Shown piece after piece: positions 22,506 through 34,729 of a DNA stretch of 64,000 nt; the stretch's first letter is position 1, and each line of letters opens with the position of its first letter. The position numbers were made by a program, and so were the translations under genes. The notes below the pieces were generated by a model, which saw nothing but the letters and a program-made list of their open reading frames with translations, had not been told where the DNA came from and did not search any database. This DNA comes from Chlorella sorokiniana (Eukaryota > Chlorophyta > Trebouxiophyceae > Chlorellales > Chlorellaceae), in assembly GCA_025917655.1 (NCBI GenBank), contig CP084615.1:2170001-2234000 (forward strand). Direction: 5' to 3'.

Positions 22506-24806
22506 ATGTCTTTTGTGCGCGTGTTACAGCTTGCCGTCAGGCGGCAGTCCCCTACCGACTTTTGCCGGCTAGGTGCAGCGCTGGTGACACAGGACAATCT
22601 GCTGGATCTCAGATGTCGATACCAAACCGAGCAATGCCGCGGGTTCGCACAGGGTAGCACAGGCATGGCGGCGGAAGAACAGGCGGCGGCGCGCCCCCAA
22701 CCCAGCAGGAGCATCGCCACGATCAGCAGCAGGAGCAGGAGCTTAATCAGCAACCACAGGACCAGTCAAAATCAGGGTTGACGCAGGATGGCAGCGGAGC
22801 AGAGCTACATAGTGGTGGCAGCGGCAGTGTGGGCGGCAGCCCGGACAAGCAGCCTCCTCCTCAGCAGCAGCAGCAGCTGGATCAGCGGGAAGGAGCCCAT
22901 GCCCAGCAGTTAGAGGACGACGAAGGACCAACGGCAGGCTCTGCACCAGACGCCAAGCCGGGAGCTGGTGCCGCTGCTAGCGGCGATGCGGGCGGGGCAG
23001 CAGCGAGCGAGGGCGGGCGGCCGCCGACGAGGGGCAGGGCTCAAGCCTGCTGCAGGATCCTGGCGAGCTCCAGCAGCAGCTGCAGCAGCAGCTCGGGTAC
23101 TTGAAAGAACTGAAGGGTGAGTGTGCTACTTTGTAGTGGTTTCTGAGGGTGGGCTTCGGCAAGGTCTCAACCAAGTAGTTAAGTGCGCCATCCGGCGGTG
23201 CCTTGGAGGAGTTTGAGGCGGCTCAATTCACTTGATTCCTCAATTGTCTTCCCTGCCTCCTGCAGGCTCCAGCAAGGTGCTGAAGCAGACGATTGGCGGC
23301 GATCAGCTTTGGTGGCAGGCTCTGCTGGACAGCTGGCTGGGCGGCTGGCTGCAGGGCGTCACAGCGTGAGCGAGGGGGCGCAGCGAAGCGTCAGGATGCG
23401 TGCAGCACAGCCAAGCGGCCATGCGGGCAGCCCTGACCATGCCCCTGGCGCTGCCGGCGTGCGCAGACCGCGCATTCCCTGCATCAGGTGCTGTGTGGGC
23501 GCTGTCGCTGCCTGGCAGCACGAGGCCCCGCTCCTGCCACACCCTGCTTTGCAGGGACCTGGTGCGCACCCGGGTGGAAAGCGGGTTTGAGGTGGAGGAG
23601 ATGCTGGAAGGGGCCAAGGATGCCTTCTGGATAGGTAACGAATCGCATCATGCTGCGTGCTGTCCTTGCTCCATTTTGCGTGTTTTTCAGCATGGGCTGT
23701 TGCTTTGGGGGACCCCCAAACCGGCAACCCCCTTGTGAGACCTTGTGAAAGGACCAGCCTGCCCTGCGCCCAGCACTCTTTGTTCAACGGCGCTCACCCC
23801 CTCGCAGTCCACAAGCTGATGGCGGAGGAGGACTGGGAGTCGCTGAGGGGCATGATGGGGGTGAGAGGCGCCGTGCTGCACCTGGCTGCGCTGCGTGCGC
23901 TGTGTTCAAGCTTGCCGCCGCTTGGCCCTTGGAGCAGGGAGTGCCTGGCCTGCCTCCCGTGCGTGCTGTTCCAGCCTTGCTATGGAGGCTGCTGCTGGAG
24001 CTACCTCTCATGAGGGGGAAAGGAGGGCTTCCAACTGTGGGTCCTTCCGCGTGTTGCAGCCAGGCTGTTCAGGGCGATGAGGGCCACTGCTGACGACTAC
24101 CGCAGCGCGGGCCTGGTGTGGCGCACGGAGGTGCCCGACGACGCGTCGGCGGCGCTGCGGGGGGTGGGGTTCCTCCCCAAGCGCCAGATCGCGGATTTCG
24201 CGCCAGATCAGGTGGGATCATGCGCCTGAGCCCGATTCTGCAGGCAGCCGGGAGCGCAAGGAGCAGAAGCGACTGCTGCCAGCATGCGTGCACGGCCTGT
24301 GCCGCCGCTGCGTCAGAGTTGACTGGACACATTGCAGGGATAAGAGGACAAGCAGCGAAAACTGGCGCAGGCAACTGCCCCCTGCAACCCCCCGCCCTCC
24401 CTGCAGGCTGCGGTTGAGGGCCCCCCATCTCCCTGGCCAAGTGGCCGTCAGGCATGTTCCTGGTGCTGACGGTGCAGTTCCGCTGCGACCAGCGCACCAC
24501 CATCACGCGGGTGGGGGATGGCCAGGTGCTGGCGGAGCTGACGTGAGTGGTGGAGCGGTGGGGTGGTGGAGCGGCCAGCGGCCCTCCCGCTGCACAGGCG
24601 GGAGGGGCGTGTGGTGCCAGCGCAGGCTGCCTGTTTGTGCGCATGGCGAGCGACAGCGCCCCCTAAAGCAGCCGGTTAATGAATCCTTCCTTGCCGGCGC
24701 GTGCAGGGACAAGCGGCCGGCGCGGTGGCGCTTTGCACGGGGGCCGCTGCCGGAAGGCCTGCCCCTGCCGCAGCTGGACAGCCCCTGGTTCCTGCTCTCC
24801 ATCTGA
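22506..24806 (+). CDS. Mitochondrial Tim44-related protein
   Basis: The start at 22506 gives an Arg-rich, acidic-residue-poor amphipathic N terminus (MSFVRVLQLAVRRQSPTDFC) typical of a mitochondrial presequence. A long Gln/Gly/Ala low-complexity segment follows, then exons with SSKVLKQTIGGDQLWWQALL and DSWLGGWLQGVTA. The core matches the Tim44-like domain: VESGFEVEEMLEGAKDAFWI, VHKLMAEEDWESLRGMMG, then RLFRAMRATADDYRSAGLVW, MFLVLTVQFRCDQRTTITRV and a C terminus ending LDSPWFLLSI. Tim44 tethers Hsp70 to the TIM23 translocase; the related mL45/Mba1 proteins bind mitoribosomes. This architecture, with little outside the C-terminal domain, resembles the plant Tim44-related proteins, so the exact partner is open. 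Frame corrections are needed at C runs 22694-22698 and 24421-24426 and in the G/C-rich stretch near 23010. Confidence 0.8.
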
Positions 24807-24934
24807 GCAGCAGAGGCCGACGCTGCCGGGCGTCGCAGGGCGCTGTAACATAGCCGCGTGCAGCCATTGTGCCACATCACAGCACAATGCCAGGCAATCG
24901 CAGTGCAGCAGCAAGGCGCTGCCCGCCATGTTCC

Positions 24935-27900
24935 TCACTTTTTGGCGGCAAAGAGTCTGTCAAGCGGCCCAATCCGCTGTCCTGGCGGCGGCGCAGGACC
25001 CTTTCCATCCCTCTTGGACGGCTGCTGCTGCTGCTGCTGCTTGGCGATGTCGCTGGCCTTGACGAAAGCTGGAGGCCCTGCCGCCGCTGCTGCCGGGTTC
25101 TCCTTGTCACGCCGCTTTGTCATCCAGCCTCCCGCAGAAGCTGCCGCTGCCTGCATCTTAAGCGCACGCGCTGAGCCTGCAGGCTGTTGGCGACGGCCGC
25201 TGCCACTGGTCCCTGGCTTCGCAGACAGCAGGGCCGAGGCCTTCTGGAAGCCTGCTGCCGGAGGCCGCGCTGCCACCCCAGGCAGCTTGGCGCCATCGCC
25301 AGCGGGCTGGTGGGCGCCGGGCGTGCCGCAGCACACGTCGCAGCAGGTGCCGCAGCGGCCCTGTCGCCACTTCTCCCCAAAGTACTCCAGCAGCTGTGCA
25401 TGGCGACACTGATCGTCCTGCTCGCAGTACGCTTGCATCTGCGCAAGGGTACCGCACGACGGCCAGTCACTGACGAAACACAAAGAAACACTTGACAACA
25501 GCACCACCACACGCACCACGTTCCCCCTCCCTGACCTCCCCTTCCACCCTCCGTCCCCGCCCCTCCACTCCCCTGTCTGGCCCCCTGCACCCACACACAC
25601 ATTGCTGCTTCCCCCACACACCTGCTTCAGCAGCTCCAGCTCACGCTGGAACTGGGGCTTGGAGCGGCGGGCGCCGTGGTGCAGCAGCTGCATGATGCGC
25701 GGCACGTCCCGCTTGGCGTAGTAGAGCAGGCACTCGGCGGGGGCGCCATCGCGGCCTGGAGGGGCCAGCGGGCGGGGGGGGCTTTGAGGTGGGCAGAGAA
25801 GCCTCGAAACACCGCGGAAACGCAGGAAGGGGAGGCCTGCCGCCTGTGCCGGCCCAGCCGACGGCCGACGGATTGGGTGTTGAGTGGAAGCGCGGCTGCT
25901 GTAGCTGTGGGAAGCAACCTCGCTGAAGCCCCCCAGGCCCACCCCGGACACATTACGCAAACCCACACTCAGCAGAGGATAAACACAAGGCCTGCCCCGC
26001 ACCCGCGCGCCCGCCTCCTGGTAGTATCCCTCCAGCGACTTGGACAGGGTGAAGTGGATGACGTAGCGCACTGGCGCGGTTAGGCGGTGGGGAATTGGGG
26101 GCGCGCGCGCAATGGGGCGGGATATTTGTTGATTGACTGAGGCAGCACGTGGAGGGAGGGTGGCCACGGCACAAATGGGCGCCAGGGGGATAGCGACCCC
26201 AGGAGGCAATGCCGCCTCTTCATGCACAGCAGCAGCGATGCCGCCTCTTCACGCACGGCAGCAGCGATGCCGCCTCTTCACGCACGGCAGCAGCGATGCA
26301 CGCTCCCCGCGCTGGGCATGAAGCCAAGCAGCCCTCTCCTTCATCCCCCTCGTCACCGCCCCTCCCGCTCACCGTCCGCTTTGTCCACGCCCATGCCGAA
26401 GGCGATTGTCGCCACCACCACCTGCACCCGCCCCGCACGCCAGTCGTTCTGCACCTGCATGCGCTGCTTGGGGGTCATGCCTGCGGCAGCTCGGGAGGGG
26501 GAGGGGAGGGGGCACGCGGGGCTTGTGGGCAACCAGGCTCGAAAAAGGCAGCAGCTCCTGTGCGCCAAGCTGGCTCCAGCTTCACTCTCGAGGAGGAGGC
26601 ACTGCCTGCCTGTTGCAGTGCTGGTCTTGCTCCTGCTCGGCATCCCAGAGTCTCCCGCACACAAACCGCCAGCCCCTCACAGCCCCACCCGCGTGGTAAT
26701 GCCCCGCGCTGATGTTGGTCAGCTCCCGGATCTGCGCCGCCACGGTCTCGGTGTTGTCGCGGGACAGGCAGTACACAATGCCGCTGCCCTCGCGATGGTT
26801 CCTGTGGCATCAAGTCGGGGGCAACTTGCTGCTAGGCATGGCGAAGCCTGTGCCGCATCCGTGCCAGCTCACGCAGCAGTCCAAGCCGCGGCCCGGCCTC
26901 ACTCCATGCAATGCCACTGCAGTGCAGCGGCGGTGCAGCGGCGGCGCAGCAGCAGTACAGCAGCCCCTCACTGGATGTACAGCAGCATCTCCTCCATGTA
27001 AGCCTCCAGCCCGGTCTCCGCGCTCCTGCTGTACTCCTTCTGCAACCAAGCAGGCGGGGGGGGCAAGGGGCAGAGCGGCAGAGGGGCAGAGGGCTTCACA
27101 AGCCTTGCATAGCGCTGGCATGCGGGCGCTGAGGGGCGCTGCACCACATGCAGAGCTTGCGGTGGCTGCAGCGCAGCAAACGTAGCAGGTAGAGCGCGAT
27201 CGTGGAGGGCGGGCTGCCGCGCCGAGGGAGGCTGTGTGCTGTTTTCAGCTGCCGGGTGCGTGCGGCTGCCTGCGGCCCTTTGCCGCTGCTGCTGCCAGGC
27301 TCTTGCCTTGATGACCCGGAAGTGGAGGTTGGGGCGGAAGAAGGACACCTCAAAGGTGGCGGGGCTGGCCATGTGCAGCGAGGCCAGGATGTCCTGACGC
27401 ACCTGCAGCAGCAGGCAGCAGGCGGACGGGTGGGGGTTGGGGGGGGGTGCCAGCTCAGCAGGGCGGAGGCCACTGCCGCACCAGCTGGCCGGGCAGCAGA
27501 GCTTGCAGCCTGGCACGACGATGCCGTGTAGTAAGAGGCAGCATGAGACGCTGGTCCCCCGGCAGGCGCCGCCGCCCTGCCTTGTGCGTGGCGGTGGCGG
27601 TGAGCGCCATGACGGGCACCCCAGGGAAGCAGGAGCTCTTCACTGCACCCAGCTGCTTGTAGTCAGGTCGAAAGTCTGGCAAAGGAAGGAAGGGGGAAAG
27701 GGGAAAGACGCGCTGAAAGAAGCACTGGAGGGTTCCGTCGGCGACACGCGCAGCGCTGTCAGCTGGGCATTGACAGCCGGGGGCGAAAAATGACAGGCGC
27801 AGCGCACGGCAAGTGACAAAGGGAAGGTCTCGTTCGCCGGCGCCATGCAGGCAGCGGCGCCCCCCTCACACACACACCCTCACCGTGGCCCCAGGCGCTG

Positions 27901-30303
27901 ACACAGTGAGCCTCGTCAATCACGATGCGGGCCAGCAGGCCGCGGCGGTGCAGCGCTGCGAGCAGGCGGGCATGTCGAGGGCGGGCAGGACAGGGCAAAC
28001 AAGGAGGGTCTGTCTGTGCGGGAGGGGGTCTTGCACCCATGGCCCGCAGCGCTGGTATCTATCCACGGCGGCACAGCCAAAGCCAGGCGTCCCTGTCGCC
28101 GCCGCCACACAGCCGCCCCAGATGAAGCAGCTCGGCCGAGCCGCCGCGGCCCGCCAGCCCCACCTGAGCACGCTCTTCAGCCCCTCCCCTTCACCAGCTG
28201 CTCTGGCGTGACGTACAGCAGCTTGGCGGTGGGGCGCTGCTTGCGCAGCTCCAGGAACACGGCCTGGAGTGTGGGTGTGGGTGTGGGCGTGGGTGTGAGT
28301 GGGTGTGGGTGTGGGTGAGGGTGGGTGAGGGTGGGTGATGTGGGTGGGTGAGGGTGGGCGAGGGTGGGTGGGGTAGGGAGGCAAAAATATACGCCCGTCA
28401 GGTGGATGCCCGTAGGGTGGATGCCCGTCACAGACACTGCCTTCCCACAACAGGCCGCAGGGGTACCCCAGCCTCGCCGTGACCGGCGCAGGCAGCGTCC
28501 CCGGGTGGTGCAGCCCCCTGCTGAGCGCCTGCACGGCGCGCCCCCGCAGCTGCTGTCAAGTGGCGGACCGTGACAGTGTGCCAGGCCGTTGGCCCAGCCA
28601 GCGCGCCCACCTTGGCTTCCGCCTGCGTCTGCTGCGAGGAGAGGTAGGTGGTGGGCACGCCGCCGCTGGCCAGCTGCGTCAGCGCCTGCACCTGGTCCTG
28701 CATCAGCGACAGCAGCGGCGTCACCACCACTGCGGGGTGGGGGGAGAGGGGGGAGGGGGGGGCGCAAGTGGGAAAGCTGCGGGGCTTCCTCAGCAGGAAA
28801 GGAGGGTTTTCAGCTTGGCTGGAGGCGGAGTAGGCATGGGGCAAAGGGTGGATGCAAGCCGGCACACACCTGTCAGGCCCGGTGAGACCACCGCCGGCAG
28901 CTGGTAGGTCAGGGACTTGCCGCCTGTGGGACACAGGACAAGCGAGCACCTGGCGTGATGCCACGGCCCGGCTTCTCAGGAGGCAAACACAGCAGCGGAA
29001 CGGCTGCACAGGCCGCAAGCAGCCGGAGAAGCAGGGCCCACCCCCGGTGGGCATCAGCACAAAGCAGTCCCTGCCGCTCAGCGCCGCCTCCACCACGTCG
29101 CGCTGCCGCGGGCGGAAGGAGCGGTTGCCAAACACCTGCGGGCCCGGCCCGGCAAAGGGCCAAGGCAAATCGCCATGGGTAAACGCCGGGCACTAGCCAG
29201 GGCGCCGCACAAGCAGTTGAGAGGGGTCGGCGCTGCAGCGGAGGGCTCCAGACGAGCTCCGGCTCCCCGTTGTGGTGTAACAATGCTGCTGACTGCGCTC
29301 TACGTGAACAACCCTGATCTGCCAGCACCCACCATCAGGTTTGCATAGTCCAGCAGGTCCAGCTGCTGCTCTTCCACGGTGGCCGGGCGGCTCGCCTGCG
29401 CGCCCGCCAGCTGGCGTTCCGAGGGCGGCGGCGCCGCCAGGGCCAGGCTGCTGGGCACGCCGGGAGGCAGTCGCTGGAAGAAGGTGTCGATGGGCGGGCC
29501 ACGGCCTGGGCCGCCCTGCGCGCTGCCGGCCCCACGCCGCGCGCTCCTGGGCGGGCGGCGGGCGGCGGCCAGCGCCTCGTCCTCGCTGCTCTCTTCGATG
29601 GCCTCCACCTCAGCGTCCGAGGGCCCCTCAGCCTCCTCATCGGTGTTCATCACGTCCAGGGCGCCGTCCTCGGCTGCAGCAGCGCATGAAGCAGGCTGCG
29701 TCTGAGGAAAGGATGGATGGAGACCACAGATCCCCATCTGTGGCACATGGCATGAAGCTGGGCGGCAGGTCGCTAAACAGCCATGGGCCAGCCAGCACCC
29801 ACCAGAGTCGCCATCTGTCATGTCCTGGTCGCCCTCCTCCGCCTCGCTGTCCCCCTCAACCTTCACCACCGCCCGTCGTCCGCCGCCCTGCCCCCGCCAT
29901 CGTCGTCGTCGCTGCCCGAGCCGCTGTACGAGTAGTCTGGGCTGTCGTAGCCCGCTCCCTCGTCGTCACGCTGCTTCTGGGGTCCCCCGCATCCCAGCTT
30001 CCAGCCTGGGCTGAGAGCAGCCATTCCAGAAAGTCGCCGACAGCCTGGTCGGTGAACGGCACCTGGGCGGGCGTCGTGTCGCGCTGGCGGCAGTACTCCT
30101 CGAAGCCATCCCACAGCGCATCCTCTCCCAGAGTATCTCCATAACCTGGTGCAACGCCCCATCGGGAGACCGGGTTCAATGGTAGGCTGCGCGCCAAAGC
30201 CCACATTTGGGCGTCCGCCGCAGTTTGGCTGGCGGCAGTGACACTCACCAAAGTCATTCAGCACGGTGTCTACTAGCTTGTGCCGCATTTGGAAGCCTTG
30301 CAC
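24935..30303 (-). CDS. RecQ-family DNA helicase
   Basis: The N terminus (MRHKLVDTVLNDF, then DALWDGFEEYCRQRD) is followed by long acidic segments and a PIP-like motif (PPIDTFFQRLPPG). The helicase core reads QVFGNRSFRPRQRDVVEAAL (Q motif), MPTGGGKSLTYQLPAVV (Walker A, split by an intron), VTPLLSLMQDQVQAL, LLYVTPEQLVK, RIVIDEAHCVSAWGHDFRP (DEAH box and aromatic-rich loop), VMALTATATHKVRQDIL, SFFRPNLHFRV, SGIVYCLSRDNTETVA, VVVATIAFGMGVDKADVRYV and YYQEAGRAGRDG. The RecQ zinc-binding region has QCRHAQLLEYFGEKW and CGTCCDVCC. No winged-helix or HRDC domain was recognised in the C-terminal tail, which is Ala/Gln-rich and ends GPLDRLFAAKK. The family unwinds DNA 3'-5' in replication and recombination repair. 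The stop lies 129 bp from the convergent Tim44-like gene. Confidence 0.95.
26211..26297 (+). repeat. Three tandem 29-bp units in a RecQ intron
   Basis: The unit begins gccgcctctt and ends agcagcgat. The first copy differs from the other two at two positions; copies two and three are identical. The array lies in an intron of the RecQ gene, with no spacer between units, so it is a minisatellite and not a CRISPR array. Confidence 0.9.
28265..28380 (+). repeat. GTGGGT-rich simple repeat in a RecQ intron
   Basis: The plus strand carries degenerate repeats of gtgggt and gagggtggg. In the minus-strand transcript this is a long CCCAC-type pyrimidine-rich tract directly before the acceptor CTCCAG of the exon that encodes VFLELRKQRPTAKLL. 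Confidence 0.85.
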
Positions 30304-30597
30304 CGCCCCTCAACGGGACATCGGCCCGGGACGCGCTTTTGCCGGGTGCTGCTCAAACTGATCGCGAGCCACTCCCAGTCGCGGAGCTGAGATTTCGTTT
30401 CAAGCAACGTTTTGATTGAGTGAGACGCAGGCTGCCGCCATTTGCAATTCACTCCTTGAATCCCAAGCAGCAATCCAGCCCCTTGAACCCCCACCGACCG
30501 CGGCGTGCTCAGCATCTCCTCGCGGACGCAATCCTTCGTGCTGCTCAATTGAAAGCCCCCAATTCCAATCGAATTTTATCGTGGTGCTTACATAATC

Positions 30598-33292
30598 CTA
30601 CATGTAGAGGCCCTCCGGCACGTTCTCCTTCTTCTTGTACAGCACCTTCTCCTTGGCCTTGACAAAGTCGGCCTGCGTCACGCGCATGCGCCGCTCCCGC
30701 AGCGCCAGCAGGCCCGCCTCCGTGCACATGGCCTTGATGTCGGCGCCGCTCAGCTCGTCCTGCACGTGGAGCGAAGCATTGCGGTCGACATCGCACTCCA
30801 ACCGCCGAACAAACCACTCTGCCGGACAAAGCAACACGCCCTCGCCCCCAAGACAACACACGACGATGACTCGCGGCAGCCAGGCAGCACCCACCTTGGC
30901 CATCACGAACTCCTCGATGTTGACGTCGTCGGCCAGCGTCATGCGCCCGTGTGGATCTGGAAGATGCGCCTCTTCGTCTTCTGGTCGGGCAGCGGGAACT
31001 CGATCTTGCGGTCGATGCGGCCGGGCGGATGAGAGCAGGGTCCAGCGAGTCGATCCGGTTGGTGGCCATGATGACCTGCGGCAGTACATGGGAGCGGCGG
31101 ATACAAGTTTGCGGAGGACAGGGCATTGCAGGCTGAGACGAAATAGAACCAAGCCCTCATCGCACAACCATCTTGAAACCGAATGCTGCCCGTGCCAGCA
31201 CCTTGCGGGCCAGCCCAGCCCCCGTCACTTGCTGCCTCCATCGGCTGCGGCGCTTGCCTTGACATCGGTCATGGCGTCGAAGCCGTCCAGCTGGTTGAGC
31301 AGCTCCAGCATGGTGCGCTGGATCTCACGCTCGCCGCCACTGTGCGCGTCGTACCGCTTGGTGCCCACCGCGTCAATCTCGTCTGCGAGTGTGGGCAGGG
31401 GGCACACGGCTAAAGAGGAGCGGTATGGCAGCCAACAGAAAGCTAATCTGGATGGTCCAGCAAGTGACCCGCTCTTCCGAAATTCCAACAAACTGGGGCC
31501 AAGGGAGGCAGCCCAACAACCCCCCGCCAGACCCATGCCCGCACCTATGAACACGATGGAGGGCGCCTGCTCGTCGGCCACGCGGAACAGCTCCCGCACC
31601 AGCTTGGGCCCGTCGCCAAGGTACTTCTGGATGAGCTCGGAGCCCACCACGCGCAGGAAGGTGGCGGAGGTGGAGTTGGCCACCGCCTTGGCCAGCAGCG
31701 TCTTGCCGGTGCCGGGCTCGCCGTACAGGATCACGCCCTGCACGGGGGGGCATGCGGGGCTCACAGGCAGCAGCGGCGCACACGGCTGAGAGGCACAGCA
31801 GGTGACAGACAGCACCGATGCTGCAGCTAACCGGAGCAGGCAGCGCGGCTGTCGAGGGCGGCGAGCTGCCGCCTCTCAGCACATGTTGCCGCACCTTGGG
31901 CGGCTTAATGCCGATGTCCTCATACAGCTCGGGGTGCGTCAGCGGCAGCTCCACCGCCTCTTTGATCTGCACCAGGGCACCCCACGGGCCTCGTGACCCG
32001 TGCCCCACTGAGCCACCCCCGATGGCGGCACTTCCAGCGCTGCGAAGCGCCCTGCCGTCCACGCTGGCTGTCGCCCGACAACCGCTTGGCCCCCTCCCCC
32101 TTCCAGCCGCCGCAAATCCCCCATCCCCACCTCTTGGATCTGCTGCTCCAGGCCGCCCACGTCGGCGTACGACTCCGTGGGCGCCTGCTCCACCTTCATC
32201 ACGCTCACAGCTGGGTCCGCCTCGTCTGTCAGGATGCCCACCACCTGGTTGCCCTGCGAGGGTGTTGGGAAAAGGGGAAAAGGGGGAGAGAGGGTCGAAA
32301 AGGACGCAAGGGGAGCCGGCCAGGAAGAAAAGAAAACTCTGCACCATGATCCTGCTGCGCAACCTCCCCGCCAAAACAACACCAAGCCCTACCCCCCAGC
32401 GCACCTTGTTGTGCAGGAGCACGGTGGACCCCGGCTCCAGCTGCATCTTGTCCACAAACGACATGATGGTGACGTAGTACTCGGGACCAACTGCGGCAGC
32501 AAACGCACATCGGAGCATCACCCACCCGGAACGGCGGCAGGGGTGAGGGGCGGCGGGGGCAGGCCCCTGGTTGCGGCGGCTGAGCGACGCAAGCGGCCCG
32601 CTGAAAGACAGCGCTGCGGGCGCGGAGGCAGCCTGGCTGCCGGCAGGCATGCACTGCGCGAGCAGGAGCACAGGCCGCACCTGCCGAGGAGACGATGGCG
32701 TGGTTTTCGTCGATCATCTCCTCCAGGGTGCCCACGCTGAGGGGGGTGCCGCGCAGGTCATCCACCTTAGTGCGCTCCTCCTCGTTGCGCTCGTCGGCGG
32801 GCTTCTGCCGCTCCTGGTTCTGCACAAACTCCTCCTCCATCAGCAGCCAGTCCTTGACGCGCTCCAGCTTCAGCAGGCGCAGCTTGCACTTGGCCGTGGG
32901 CGTGATGGTGGGCAGCTTGGTGCCCAGCGACGACGCCGCGTCGCGACGCCGCTGCTTCTTGCCCACGCGTGGGGGCGGCGCGGGGGCTCATACTTCTTCT
33001 TCTTCTCCTGTGCTTGCGGCAAAGGAGAAGCGAGCGTGACGCCACCAGGGAGGCGGGCAAAGCAAGACAGGGCAGGCTGCGGCCGCAGCGGCAGGCCGTG
33101 TAGCCAATGGCAGCAGAATGGCTGGGCCCTCCAAGCCGTCGTGCCAGGCAATAGGACCGTGAAAGGCTTGATGCCAGGCACCGGCAGAGGCAAGGTGATC
33201 AGCAGCAAGCAGAGGGTGAGCCGCTCGTCTCGCACCTTGTCCTTGCCCTCCTGGCCACCGCCACCGCCAGGGGCGGACTGCCCTTGGCCCAT
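30598..33292 (-). CDS. RPT2: 26S proteasome regulatory ATPase subunit 4
   Basis: The sequence matches RPT2 end to end. It starts MGQGQS, the N-myristoylation signal typical of RPT2, followed by [28 protein letters not shown], a coiled-coil stretch ([20 protein letters not shown]) and the OB region ([17 protein letters not shown]). The AAA core has [19 protein letters not shown] (Walker A), [19 protein letters not shown] (Walker B), [20 protein letters not shown] and [20 protein letters not shown] (arginine fingers). It ends VPEGLYM, a C-terminal hydrophobic-Tyr-X tail that opens the 20S gate. RPT2 sits in the base ring that unfolds ubiquitinated substrates. Three single-base deletions are needed to explain the frame (32982-32986, 31021-31022, 30946-30948). 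In an essential gene this points to sequence errors, not loss of function. Confidence 0.98.
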
Positions 33293-33640
33293 GGCTGCCT
33301 GCTGAGGCTAGCGCAAAGCCTGGAGGCACACGATCACAGCCACCGTCACAGTGCCAGGCAATGCCTGGATGTTATGTACGCACCTGCAATGCACTTGCGT
33401 GATCATGGCAGGCTCAGCTGCAAAGAAGGCTCTCTCGGTAGGTAGCAGTACTCACTTGTGTGTACTACACACTACTTCCACCTGCCTGCATCTGCTGCCC
33501 GCTGTAGCTCGCTGTGCCCTCCCTGGAAGCGACCAGCTCCGTGGCAACCCTCACCTTGCGCCCTCCCGACAGTTGCGTCACACCTGCGTTCAAGGGACAG
33601 CTCACAGTGTTGGTCTATCAAAAGCTCAGCAGCTGACGCC
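33293..33640. promoter_or_regulatory. Divergent intergenic region between RPT2 and NNF1-like genes
   Basis: About 350 bp separates the two start codons. RPT2 is read leftward and the NNF1-like gene rightward, so both promoters should lie here. No proteasome-type or other promoter box was recognised. Confidence 0.45.
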
Positions 33641-34554
33641 ATGGCATCCAAAAGCAGCCAGAAGGGTCGCAAACAGCACGGCAGGCGCTTGCGAGCACTA
33701 GAGGATGCCTTTCACCGCACCGTGAAATATGCGTTGCGGCCCCTGGAGTATGAACAATTTCAGGATCAGTTTCCAGTCTTCGACGAGATGTTGGTGCAGG
33801 ATCTGTACAGCGGCTACAAGCAGGCGAGACCCGCTGTACCCGCCTGCCGCCACCTGGTGCTGTCTGCTGGCAGGAGTGTAACCGTCCATGCGTCCTGTGC
33901 CTGCCAACGCTGCTGGTTGTCCGCCCGCAGGTATTGCACCACACGCGGGTGAACATTGAAGCCGACTTTGGGGAGCTTTGCGAGGAGCACGAGCTGCGGG
34001 ACAAGCTCACATCCCTGGAGGTGCTGTGCGAGGAGCAGGGCATTGCCGACGGCGACGCAGCAGAGGGCGCCAGGTGGGCAGCAGGCGTGGCAGCTTGGCG
34101 TGGCTTGCTTACCGTCACATACAGCACTCGGTTTCAGGCTAAGGTAACCACAACAAGGGAGCCGGCCTCCGTCGCCTAACTTGTCACCTCAACCCTGCAG
34201 GCAGCCTGCATTGGGGCCAACCAACGCCATCCGCCTCAGCCTGCTGCGTGCCAAGCAAGAGGAGCTGCGGAACCTGGGCAGTGTGCTGGCAGAGGTGGAG
34301 GCCAGGAATGCGGCGTTGAATGCACAGCTGGGGGAGCGGCGGCGGCAGGCGCAGGAGCTGCTGGCCAAGACGCAGGTGGGCGGGTAGGATGGGGGAAAGC
34401 TGCTGGCCCGCAGCGATAGGTGGGCCACACAGGGACATTCTACTCACGCTTCCATCCTCTCCTGCACATGCAGCCGCTCGCAGCGCAGCTGGACTCCGTG
34501 CATCTGGCCAGCAAGGCGTGGGCCAACCGCGTGGTGGTGGAGCCGGTGGGCTGA
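33641..34554 (+). CDS. Probable NNF1-type kinetochore protein (MIS12 complex)
   Basis: Four exons, 33641-33823, 33931-34073, 34201-34375 and 34474-34554, join without any frame correction to about 193 residues. The fold pattern is helical: RRLRALEDAFHRTVKYALRP, EQFQDQFPVFDEMLVQDLYS, VNIEADFGELCEEHELRDKL, then a coiled coil (LLRAKQEELRNLGSVLAEVE, ALNAQLGERRRQAQELLAK) and the tail SKAWANRVVVEPVG. The FP...L...Y...EF..I/L.....L.KL pattern and the length match NNF1/PMF1, a subunit of the MIS12/MIND complex that links centromeric chromatin to the NDC80 complex. NNF1 proteins diverge quickly, so confidence is moderate; another small coiled-coil nuclear protein is possible. Intron 1 has a GC donor (CAG|GCGAGA). 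Confidence 0.72.
33824..33930 (+). other. GC-AG intron in the NNF1-like gene
   Basis: The donor reads CAG|GCGAGA and the acceptor CCCGCAG|GTATTG. The phase-0 join keeps the helix reading frame (SGYKQ-VLHHTRV). No GT donor in phase was seen nearby. Confidence 0.8.
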
Positions 34555-34729
34555 CGCGGCAGCCGGTCGCGGCTCCAAAAAGCCAGAGCAGCAGCCACTC
34601 CATGCAAGAAGCTGCTGTGCCGGAACACCGCTTTGTTTACAGCAGGCAGCAGAACCACAGATGCTTTGGAAGTGTGCATGGCTGAGTAACAGAGAGGAGG
34701 CGTGTACACGGGCGACATAGTGGCTGCAG

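Noticed and set aside
30598-33292. RPT2 as a pseudogene because of three frameshifts
   Set aside because: All motifs are intact and the shifts sit at short G/C runs like those in other essential genes of the window; sequence error is the simpler explanation.
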